Translations under genes and position numbers: made by a program
The notes under the pieces: generated by a model
What the model saw: only the letters and a program-made list of their open reading frames with translations
What the model was told of the DNA's origin: nothing
Database searches by the model: none
NCBI GenBank assembly: GCA_947253195.1
Contig: CAMXXM010000016.1
Span: 1 to 12,691, forward strand
DNA length: 12,691 bases
Direction: 5' to 3'
Origin: an uncultured Porphyromonas sp.
Lineage (GTDB): Bacteria > Bacteroidota > Bacteroidia > Bacteroidales > Porphyromonadaceae
Part shown: positions 1 to 5,831 of the stretch, in pieces
Layout: each line of letters opens with the position of its first letter
Numbering within the stretch: position 1 is the stretch's first letter

Positions 1-120
1 TATAGAGATCGGGATGGCGAGCAGTCGGAGGATCGTCCGCGTCGCTTTGAGCGCCGTCCGTATAGAGATCGGGATGGCGAGCAGTCGGAGGATCGTCCGC
101 GTCGCTTTGAGCGCCACTCC
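1..120 (+). repeat. 60-bp tandem repeat, two visible copies, in frame
   Basis: Bases 1-60 and 61-120 are identical over their first 55 positions and differ at four of the last five. The unit is exactly 20 codons, so a copy-number change keeps the frame. Identity extends to third codon positions, which points to recent duplication rather than selection on the protein. The array starts at the window edge, so more copies may lie upstream. Confidence 0.93.
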
Positions 121-297
121 GGTGGGGAGGGCTTCCGCCCTCGTCGCTCTGACCGAAGAGACGACAGACAGCCTGCCTTCCGCGCGAAATTAGCCGATGA
201 TGATCGCAAGGAGCGTCGGCCTCGACGCTATGATGACCGTGAGGAGCGGCCCCGCTCTTTCCGCCCTCGTCGCCGAGAGAAGGACTCGGAGGAGTAA
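1..297 (+). CDS. 3' end of a gene for a protein with an Arg/Asp/Glu-rich disordered tail (function not recognised)
   Basis: The frame is open from base 1 to a TAA at 295-297, giving 98 residues; the start lies outside the window. By my count 32 are Arg and 28 Asp or Glu, with scattered Gly, Pro, Phe and Tyr, and there is no hydrophobic segment, so this is a soluble, intrinsically disordered tail. Residues 1-40 are two copies of a 20-residue unit (core RDGEQSEDRPRRFER); looser versions of the RPRR(F/Y) element recur to the end. Mixed-charge Arg-rich tails of this kind occur at the ends of bacterial RNA-binding proteins such as DEAD-box helicases and pseudouridine synthases, so an RNA-related role is a reasonable guess. 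No catalytic domain is visible here, and I do not name the protein. It is convergent with miaB and shares the hairpin at 330-364. Confidence 0.75.
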   Translation, partial: YRDRDGEQSEDRPRRFERRPYRDRDGEQSEDRPRRFERHSGGEGFRPRRSDRRDDRQPAFRAKLADDDRKERRPRRYDDREERPRSFRPRRREKDSEE

Positions 298-324
298 GAT
301 AGGAGGCGAGCCTCTTTTATCCAT

Positions 325-364
325 AAAAAAAGGAGATCTGATCACACGTGGATCAGATCTCCTT
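325..364 (-). terminator. Intrinsic terminator of miaB, probably shared with the convergent gene
   Basis: Bases 330-343 and 351-364 form a perfect 14-bp inverted repeat around a 7-nt loop. On the minus strand the hairpin is followed by seven T (the A run at 325-331 on the plus strand, two of them within the stem), the classic intrinsic terminator form for miaB, whose stop is at 391-393. On the plus strand the hairpin lies 32 nt after the stop at 295-297 but is followed by a mixed sequence, so termination in that direction should be weaker. Confidence 0.85.
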
Positions 365-390
365 AGTATTGTATGGTATACCGGCGCTGG

Positions 391-1725
391 TCAGACGAGG
401 TGTCCGAGTAGGGTGGCGCTGGTGACGTCGTCGATGTGGCAGCGGACCGTGTCGCCGAAGTGTATGCCCTCCTTTTTGTCAAAGACCACCACCTTGTCCT
501 GCGAGGTGCGACCGGAGAGTTGGGATCGGGACCGCTTGGAGAAGCCCTCCACAAGCACCTCCACCTCCAGTCCGATCTGTCGCCTATTCGACTCCTCAGA
601 GAGTCGGCGCTGCAGGTCGATCATACGGCTGAGCCGATCGATCTTGACCTCCTCCGGTACATCGTCGGCGAGGTACTTGGCGGCGTAGGTGCCGGGGCGC
701 TCCGAGTAGTAGAACATGTAGGCGCTGTCGAAGGGGACCCACTCCATCAGCTCGAGGGTCTCTCGGAAGTCCTCCTCCGTCTCGCCGCAGAAGCCGGTGA
801 TCATGTCGGTGGTGATGGCACAGTCGGGGAGGACCCGGTGGATCGCCTCCACCCGCCTCTTGTACTGAGCGACGTCATACCCGCGGCGCATCCGCTTGAG
901 TACGGCATCGGATCCACTCTGGAGGGGTAGGTGGATGTGGCGACAGATATTGGGATGCGCTGCCATGGCGTGGAGGGTCTCATCGGTCATATCCATGGGA
1001 TTGGGTGACGTGAAGCGGATCCGCATCTCAGGAGCCCGTTCGGCAACCCTACTGAGGAGACGTGGGAAGTCAGTCGTCACCCCGGCATCGTCCGTGTAGG
1101 AGTAGGCGTCAACCGTCTGTCCGAGGAGCACCACCTCCCGATAGCCTATCTCCCGCATCATGTCGAGCTCGGTGAGGATGCTCTCCACCTCCCGGCTCCG
1201 CTCCCGCCCCCGAGTGTAGGGGACGATGCAGTAGGTGCAGAATTGGTCGCACCCCCTCATAATGGATAGGTATCCCGAGATGTGGACCCCGGGGAGCTTT
1301 ACCGGCACGATGTCGGCGTAGGTCTCGGAGCGGGAGAGGGTGACATTGACTGCCGGTTCACCCGCCTCGGCGGCGCTGACGAGATTGGGCAGATCCTGGT
1401 AGGAGTCAGGCCCGGCGACGAGGTCAGCGTGATGCTCGGTGATGAGCGCCTCCCTCACATTCTCCGCCATACAGCCCAGCACACCGATGACGATGGGGTG
1501 GCCGAGCCTCTCCCGCAGAGCTCTCAGCTGAGAGAGGCGGGTATAGATCTTCTGCTCCGCATTCTCCCGCACGGAGCAGGTATTAAGGAAGATCGCATCG
1601 GCTTGATCGATCTCCTCAGTCATCTCGTACCCGATGGTCTGCATCACAGCGCGTATCACCTCGGAGTCGGCGACATTCATCTGGCAACCGTAGGTCTCTA
1701 AGTATAGGTATTTCGTTGTCTGCAT
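391..1725 (-). CDS. miaB: tRNA-2-methylthio-N6-dimethylallyladenosine synthase MiaB
   Basis: A 444-residue radical-SAM methylthiotransferase. It adds a methylthio group to C2 of i6A37 in tRNAs reading UNN codons, using two [4Fe-4S] clusters and SAM in the cytoplasm. The N-terminal UPF0004 domain carries the auxiliary-cluster cysteines C14 (TYGCQMN), C50 (NTCSVRE) and C85 (GCMAE). The radical-SAM motif CxxxCxxC is C159, C163, C166 (RGCDQFCTYCIVPYTRGRERSR). A TRAM RNA-binding domain occupies about residues 380-444. The ORF stays open for 44 codons upstream to 1857, but that extension is Pro/Lys-rich, unlike the family, and crosses the promoter at 1750-1780, so the ATG at 1725 just before the conserved KYLYLETYGC is chosen. 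Length is normal. One oddity: the motif usually written GQNVN(A/S)Y reads GQTVDAY here. Confidence 0.97.
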   Translation of the reverse strand: MQTTKYLYLETYGCQMNVADSEVIRAVMQTIGYEMTEEIDQADAIFLNTCSVRENAEQKIYTRLSQLRALRERLGHPIVIGVLGCMAENVREALITEHHADLVAGPDSYQDLPNLVSAAEAGEPAVNVTLSRSETYADIVPVKLPGVHISGYLSIMRGCDQFCTYCIVPYTRGRERSREVESILTELDMMREIGYREVVLLGQTVDAYSYTDDAGVTTDFPRLLSRVAERAPEMRIRFTSPNPMDMTDETLHAMAAHPNICRHIHLPLQSGSDAVLKRMRRGYDVAQYKRRVEAIHRVLPDCAITTDMITGFCGETEEDFRETLELMEWVPFDSAYMFYYSERPGTYAAKYLADDVPEEVKIDRLSRMIDLQRRLSEESNRRQIGLEVEVLVEGFSKRSRSQLSGRTSQDKVVVFDKKEGIHFGDTVRCHIDDVTSATLLGHLV

Positions 1726-1749
1726 TTTATAGCGTCTCTTTAGCGACCG

Positions 1750-1780
1750 CAAAGGTACGAAAAAGGGTGGGGGGCTTAAA
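1750..1780 (-). promoter_or_regulatory. Bacteroidota-type promoter of miaB
   Basis: Read on the minus strand, TTTA (1777-1780) is followed after 19 nt by TACCTTTG (1750-1757), a full match to the -7 box TAnnTTTG with a near-consensus -33 element. A start about 7 nt downstream would give a leader of roughly 18 nt before the ATG at 1725. This supports the short form of miaB. Confidence 0.7.
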
Positions 1781-1816
1781 CCATTCCGCCCTTTCGACAT
1801 CAGACGTATGGGGAGG

Positions 1817-1849
1817 TTTGGTGGATTGTGTTGCTTTTGCTTAAATTTG
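1817..1849 (+). promoter_or_regulatory. Bacteroidota-type promoter of the gene at 1884
   Basis: TTTG (1817-1820), 21 nt, then TAAATTTG (1842-1849) match the -33/-7 consensus fully. The start would lie near 1856, leaving a leader of under 30 nt to the ATG at 1884. It fires away from the miaB promoter, with about 36 nt between the two -33 elements. Confidence 0.7.
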
Positions 1850-1883
1850 GACCACAATCACTGACTTAGAAGCACCTGAGACA

Positions 1884-2390
1884 ATGTACAAGCTACTGAT
1901 CATCATCGCTTTCATCGTAGTGAGTAAGCTCCTCACTTCGCTGTCACATGATCGGACGAAGACGGGGAAGCCGACTCATGGCAAGGTCAGGGGCGAGGTC
2001 AAGGAGGGTAAGGAGGTGGAGCCGGGTGATCTCCGGCAGGCGCTGAGCGAACTCCTCAAGCCTGCAGCAGCGCCCGCGAAACCTCACCGGAGGAAGCGGA
2101 CAAAGCAGATGCCCCCGGTACCTCCGGTCGTGGATGAGATGAGAGGACCTGCGATGACCCCTGTCTCTACCGACACGACGATCCGGATGAGGGACTACCA
2201 CAGCACGCTGAAGCCGAGCGAGTATATCCTACGGCGGTGTCAGGATGAGATGGAGCACCTCTCCCACTCAGCGGCTAACGAGCCGGAGGGGTGTCTTGGG
2301 AGCGAACTCTTTGACACCGAGGACAGGAGCCGGACACTCCGCGATGCGATCCTGAGAGCAGAGATCCTGAGACGGAGACGGGTATTATAG
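1884..2390 (+). CDS. Single-pass membrane-anchored protein of unknown function
   Basis: 168 residues. Residues 1-19 (MYKLLIIIAFIVVSKLLTS) form one hydrophobic segment with no signal-peptidase site or lipobox, so it is probably an uncleaved anchor in the inner membrane. The rest is hydrophilic: a Lys/Glu-rich stretch (about 24-45), a Pro/Ala/Lys-rich linker (about 58-85) and a charged C-terminal region ending in a helical Arg-rich block (about 148-168, containing AILRAEILRRRR). The C-terminal pattern of a short helix with an AxxxxEIL core resembles small uncharacterised Bacteroidota membrane proteins I have seen, but I cannot name a family. The gene has its own promoter (1817-1849) and sits alone between divergent miaB and the ompA-like gene. 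A long opposite-strand frame inside it is judged a shadow. It is convincing as a gene because of the promoter and the membrane-anchor start. Confidence 0.75.
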   Translation: MYKLLIIIAFIVVSKLLTSLSHDRTKTGKPTHGKVRGEVKEGKEVEPGDLRQALSELLKPAAAPAKPHRRKRTKQMPPVPPVVDEMRGPAMTPVSTDTTIRMRDYHSTLKPSEYILRRCQDEMEHLSHSAANEPEGCLGSELFDTEDRSRTLRDAILRAEILRRRRVL

Positions 2391-2438
2391 TCTCATCAGG
2401 GGGAGAGCAAAAGCCTGACTTGGTCACTCGTTTGAGCG

Positions 2439-2455
2439 ATCGGACAGCCGATTTT
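2439..2455 (+). terminator. Possible weak terminator after the gene at 1884
   Basis: ATCGG (2439-2443) pairs with CCGAT (2448-2452) around a 4-nt loop, followed by TTT (2453-2455). The stem is only five or six pairs and the T run is short and overlaps the -33 box of the next promoter, so this is tentative. Confidence 0.25.
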
Positions 2456-2485
2456 GATGAAATAAGATTTTATTTACTACCTTTG
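2453..2485 (+). promoter_or_regulatory. Bacteroidota-type promoter of the ompA-like gene
   Basis: TTTG (2453-2456), 21 nt, then TACCTTTG (2478-2485): both boxes fit the consensus with ideal spacing, as expected for a highly expressed porin. The predicted start near 2492 gives a leader of about 100 nt. Confidence 0.75.
2460..2475. promoter_or_regulatory. AT-rich palindrome in the ompA promoter spacer, candidate operator
   Basis: AAATAA (2460-2465) and TTATTT (2470-2475) are perfect inverted repeats with a 4-nt spacer (GATT). They sit between the -33 and -7 boxes, where a bound repressor would block the polymerase. Being only A and T, the palindrome could also arise by chance or serve as a flexible spacer. 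Confidence 0.25.
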
Positions 2486-2557
2486 TACCGAAATGGCAGG
2501 TGGTCCTCAATCCGGCTCTTGACTGAGAGGTGCAGGAAAGCCTAACCAAAACAGATT

Positions 2558-2579
2558 ACATACACTATAACATACACTA
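2558..2579 (+). repeat. Short direct repeat in the A-rich ompA leader
   Basis: ACATACACTA occurs at 2558-2567 and again at 2570-2579, in the A-rich, G-poor 40 nt before the start codon. Such unstructured A-rich leaders replace the Shine-Dalgarno signal in strongly translated Bacteroidota genes. An AGGA at 2588-2591 lies too close to the ATG to be a standard Shine-Dalgarno. Confidence 0.6.
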
Positions 2580-2595
2580 ACAAACTTAGGAAATT

Positions 2596-3807
2596 ATGAG
2601 AAAGACTCTTCTTACTCTCTCCGCAGTTGCTGCAGGCCTCATCGGCATGTCAGTAAACGCACAGGAGGTTAAGTCCAACGAGGAGTACCTCGCTGAGACC
2701 CCCGCCAACAAAGTGGCTTTTGAGCCCACCTGCAGCCATTGGTTCATCCAGGCTCTCGGTGGCATCAACGTCCCCTTCTACGCTCACTGGAAGGAAGGCG
2801 CTGCCGTAAAGGCTCAGAGAGACGCTGCCTTTGGTGACAAGTTTAGCTGGAGTGCCGGCATTGCCGTAGGTCAGTGGCACAACCCCTACTTCGGTACCCG
2901 TCTGGCTGTCGACTACAACAACATCAAGGCCTTTGGTGCCGCTAAGCCTATCGAGCTTCGCGCCATCAACCCCCACTTTGACTTCCTCTTCGACATCACC
3001 AATTACTTTGCTCCCTACGACGCCAATCGTGTCTTCCACGTAGTACCCTACCTCGGTGTGGGTTACTTCGGCTCCAACCTTATGGGCAAGGATCAGAAGG
3101 AGTCTGATGAGAACTTCAAGGCTATCTTCACCGACAAGAAGGTGAAGGGTGCTAAGAATGGCTTCCTCGATGAGATCGATCACGCCATCTCTGCCAACCT
3201 CGGTATTGACTTCAACATCAACTTCACCCCGCGTGTGGCTCTGACCATCGCTCCCCAGGCTACTTTCGTATCCGGCTTTGGCCATGGCGACATCATCACT
3301 GGCGTTCGTGGTGGTCTGACCTTCAACGTAGGTGACGTAGAGTTCAATGGCGTTCAGCCTATGGACTGGGATCTCGTCAACGGTCTCCAGAGCCAGCTCA
3401 ACGACCTCCGCAGCCAGAATGCTGAGCTCAGCAAGCGTCCCGTACGCTGCCCTGAGTGCCCCGAGGTACAGCCCGTTGCTGTCGCTCAGAGCTATGAGAA
3501 TGTCGTTTACTTCCGTATCGACAGCTCTAAGATCGACAAGAACCAGGAGATCAACCTCTACAACACCGCTGAGTACGTAAAGGCTAACAACACCCCGATC
3601 ACCGTGACCGGCTACGCTGACGTACAGACCGGTACCTCTGACTACAACATGCAGCTCTCTGAGCAGCGTGCCCGCAACGTTGCTGACAAGCTCATCAGCG
3701 AGTATGGTGTGCCTTCCGAGCTGATCACGATCGACTACAAGGGCTCTGACGTTCAGCCCTATGACATCAACGATTGGAACCGCGTAGTCATCATGAAGAG
3801 CAAGTGA
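2596..3807 (+). CDS. OmpA-family outer membrane porin with peptidoglycan-binding domain
   Basis: 403 residues. Residues 1-22 form a signal peptide ending VNA before Gln23. Residues about 45-250 have the alternating aromatic/hydrophobic pattern of an eight-stranded beta-barrel. A coiled, polar linker (about 260-280) leads to RCPECPE with Cys285 and Cys288. The C-terminal OmpA domain (about 300-403) contains GYADVQTG and NMQLSEQRARNV; Asp342 and Arg358 correspond to the pair that binds diaminopimelate in OmpA proteins. It therefore anchors the outer membrane to peptidoglycan. The Porphyromonas Pgm6/Pgm7 porins are the closest type I know, and in those the linker cysteines are involved in disulfide-linked oligomers; assigning this here is inference. 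The codons look strongly biased (mostly AAC for Asn, many CGT and GCT), unlike neighbouring genes, as in abundant proteins. It is a single-gene unit with its own promoter and terminator. Confidence 0.95.
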   Translation: MRKTLLTLSAVAAGLIGMSVNAQEVKSNEEYLAETPANKVAFEPTCSHWFIQALGGINVPFYAHWKEGAAVKAQRDAAFGDKFSWSAGIAVGQWHNPYFGTRLAVDYNNIKAFGAAKPIELRAINPHFDFLFDITNYFAPYDANRVFHVVPYLGVGYFGSNLMGKDQKESDENFKAIFTDKKVKGAKNGFLDEIDHAISANLGIDFNINFTPRVALTIAPQATFVSGFGHGDIITGVRGGLTFNVGDVEFNGVQPMDWDLVNGLQSQLNDLRSQNAELSKRPVRCPECPEVQPVAVAQSYENVVYFRIDSSKIDKNQEINLYNTAEYVKANNTPITVTGYADVQTGTSDYNMQLSEQRARNVADKLISEYGVPSELITIDYKGSDVQPYDINDWNRVVIMKSK

Positions 3808-3840
3808 TCTGATCCCTTAGGGAACAATCACTAATCTACC

Positions 3841-3880
3841 GAGAGGTCTCACAGGATTGCCTGTGGGACCTCTCTTTTTT
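3841..3880 (+). terminator. Strong intrinsic terminator of the ompA-like gene
   Basis: Bases 3841-3855 and 3860-3874 form a 15-bp stem with one T-G wobble and a 4-nt loop (ATTG), followed by six T (3875-3880). It lies 33 nt after the TGA at 3805-3807. Confidence 0.93.
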
Positions 3881-3948
3881 GCTTGTAACTTCAACAAAGT
3901 ACCTCTGTTGTTTACATTTTTTGTCCTAATGAGATAGCAAGAGACCCT

Positions 3949-4110
3949 ATGAGACTCCCTCCCCCTGGTGGAGGTGGTATGCCTGCAGCACTGAAGCTTT
4001 CGGAGATGTCTAGCGTCCTTATCTCAGCCGGGACGATGCTGTCACTACCTTGGATCATTGGGAAAATGGCTACATTTGACACTGTATTAGGTATTGTGAT
4101 AAAGCGTTAG
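3949..4110 (+). CDS. Doubtful small ORF, 53 residues, hydrophobic
   Basis: An ATG at 3949-3951 opens 53 codons ending in TAG at 4108-4110. The product begins MRLPPPGGGGMPAALKL, then has a hydrophobic stretch at about residues 22-38 (SSVLISAGTMLSLPWII) and a short hydrophobic tail ending GIVIKR. It could be a small membrane protein. Codon choice is more A/T-rich at third positions than in the flanking genes. Against it: no good promoter is seen upstream, the N-terminal Pro/Gly run coincides with an imperfect CCTCC/GGAGG inverted repeat (3958-3974), and a candidate promoter for the amylase gene lies inside it. The stop is 34 nt before the amylase ATG, so a leader peptide or co-transcribed gene is possible. 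I do not recognise a family. Confidence 0.25.
   Translation: MRLPPPGGGGMPAALKLSEMSSVLISAGTMLSLPWIIGKMATFDTVLGIVIKR
4049..4078 (+). promoter_or_regulatory. Candidate promoter of the amylase-fur unit
   Basis: TACATTTG (4071-4078) matches the -7 box TAnnTTTG fully. A partial -33 element, CTTG (4049-4052), lies 18 nt upstream. The predicted start near 4085 gives a leader of about 60 nt to the ATG at 4145. No other full -7 match was seen between the ompA terminator and this gene. Confidence 0.4.
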
Positions 4111-4144
4111 TCTATAAGTAGTGGTACGCAAAGACAACATCGTC

Positions 4145-5830
4145 ATGAATGGAGATAATGGCAAGCTGCTGATCTATCAGGTGCTACCCCGGCTCTATGG
4201 CAACGTGAGCGGGAAAAATCGCCCCGGTGGCTCTATCGAGGAGAATGGCTGTGGTAAGCTGAGTCACGTCACCGGTGAGCGACTCGCAGATCTCAGGGGG
4301 ATGGGCTTTACCCATGTCTGGTACACCGGCATCCTCGAGCATGCCACCACCACCCCTTACCCGGGGATCACGCACGATCACCCCGATGTGGTGAAGGGTC
4401 GTGCCGGCTCTCCCTATGCGATCAAGGACTACTACGATGTCGATCCCGACTTGGCCGATGACCCGGCTGCGAGGCGGGACGAGTTTCGCCGGCTGGTGGA
4501 TCGGACGCACGCTGCCGGACTTGGGGTAATCATCGACTTTGTCCCCAATCATGTTGCCCGACAGTACCACTCGGACTGCAGACCGCCACTGGAGGAGGAC
4601 TTCGGGGAGCAGGACGATCGGGGTATGCGCTTCCGTCGGGACAACAACTTCTACTACCTCACCGATCAGATGCTGGTGATCGGCTCAGACTACGGTCCTG
4701 AGCCATCCGCCTACTCGGAGTATCCCGCACGGGCGACAGGCAACGATGTCTTTCATGCTCACCCCACTCGGGACGACTGGTACGACACGGTGAAGCTCAA
4801 TTATGGTGTCGATCCCGACACCGGTGAGACACACTTCGACGAGCCGGTCCCGGACACCTGGACCAAGATGTACCACATCCTCTACTACTGGGCAGCGCTC
4901 GGCGTGGACGGCTTTCGCTGCGATATGGCGGAGATGGTGCCGATTCCTTTTTGGCGTTGGGTCATCAGGAAGCTTCGTCCGAGCTTCCCGCAGCTGCTCT
5001 TCATCGGTGAGATCTACCAGCCGTGGCGCTACCGGGAGTATCTGGATGCGGGGCTGGACTACCTCTACGACAAGGTCGGTCTCTACGACACCCTCGTAGG
5101 GATCCTAAAGGGTGAGCGCGCTGCATCTGACATCACTTCCGTCTGGCAATCGCAGGAGGGGCTGTCGGGGCTGATGCTCCACTTTATGGAAAATCACGAT
5201 GAGCAGCGGCTCGCCAGCGACTTCATCGTCGGCACGGGAGCAAAGGCGATCCCTGCCGTGGCCGTCTCCGCACTGATCGACGGCGGACCGATGATGATCT
5301 ACTTCGGGCAGATGCTTGGTGAGCATGGTATGGATGAGGAGGGCTTCTCAGGGCGAAATGGTCGGACCACGATCTACGACTACTGGTCGATGGAGTCCAT
5401 GCGAGCGCTTCACCACCCTGTCCTGCTGTCGGAGGAGCAGCAGGAGCTCCGAGAGCGGTATCGTCGCCTATTGGAGGTGGCCCGCTATCCGGTATTTCAC
5501 CACGGGCTGTTCTTTGACCTCATGTACGCCGTGAGTGACAGGCTGGATCCCCGTAATCAATACGCCTTCCTCCGCTACAGACCGGGCAGGCTGGCACTCG
5601 TCGTGGCGAACTTTGCCGACCACTCCGTCGACCTCGCACTGCCGATCCCGAAGCATGCCTTTGAGACCCTTCGGTGTCCCCAAGGGAAGAGCTGTCGGCA
5701 GCTGGATCTCAGCACCGGGGAGGAGGTGGTGGTGACCTTAGAGAGCGATCGACCATACCGCATCAAGGTACGTCCACACGACTACAGCGTCGTGCTCTTT
5801 AGCCCACTCAGCCCCTACTTTCACGAGTGA
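4145..5830 (+). CDS. GH13 alpha-amylase-family glycoside hydrolase, cytoplasmic
   Basis: 561 residues, with the (beta/alpha)8 barrel at about 8-420 and a C-terminal beta domain at about 470-555. The four GH13 regions are visible: DFVPNH (131-136); GFRCDMAE with the nucleophile Asp260; FIGEIY with the acid/base Glu289; and MENHDE with the transition-state Asp352. All catalytic residues are present, so it should be active on alpha-glucosidic bonds. There is no signal peptide or lipobox, so it acts in the cytoplasm, for example on glycogen or imported maltodextrins; the exact specificity cannot be read here. The frame continues eight codons upstream to a GTG at 4121, but the ATG at 4145 places the start just before the conserved LLIYQVLPRLYGN and is preferred. 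Its TGA is followed after a single base by the fur-family ATG, so the two genes form an operon. Confidence 0.93.
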   Translation: MNGDNGKLLIYQVLPRLYGNVSGKNRPGGSIEENGCGKLSHVTGERLADLRGMGFTHVWYTGILEHATTTPYPGITHDHPDVVKGRAGSPYAIKDYYDVDPDLADDPAARRDEFRRLVDRTHAAGLGVIIDFVPNHVARQYHSDCRPPLEEDFGEQDDRGMRFRRDNNFYYLTDQMLVIGSDYGPEPSAYSEYPARATGNDVFHAHPTRDDWYDTVKLNYGVDPDTGETHFDEPVPDTWTKMYHILYYWAALGVDGFRCDMAEMVPIPFWRWVIRKLRPSFPQLLFIGEIYQPWRYREYLDAGLDYLYDKVGLYDTLVGILKGERAASDITSVWQSQEGLSGLMLHFMENHDEQRLASDFIVGTGAKAIPAVAVSALIDGGPMMIYFGQMLGEHGMDEEGFSGRNGRTTIYDYWSMESMRALHHPVLLSEEQQELRERYRRLLEVARYPVFHHGLFFDLMYAVSDRLDPRNQYAFLRYRPGRLALVVANFADHSVDLALPIPKHAFETLRCPQGKSCRQLDLSTGEEVVVTLESDRPYRIKVRPHDYSVVLFSPLSPYFHE

Positions 5831-5831
5831 T

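Noticed and set aside
1726..1857. 44-codon N-terminal extension of MiaB
   Set aside because: It covers the promoter at 1750-1780, is Pro/Lys-rich, and has no counterpart in the MiaB family.
2650..3285. 211-codon minus-strand frame inside the OmpA-like gene
   Set aside because: It results from strong codon bias in a highly expressed gene; the product is Val/Gly/Glu-rich without motifs.
3958..3974. CCTCC/GGAGG inverted repeat with a 7-nt loop
   Set aside because: Only five pairs and no T run; it coincides with a Pro/Gly codon run and is not a terminator.
4121..4144. GTG at 4121 as the amylase start
   Set aside because: It would add eight residues not expected for the family; the ATG at 4145 lies directly before the conserved N-terminus.
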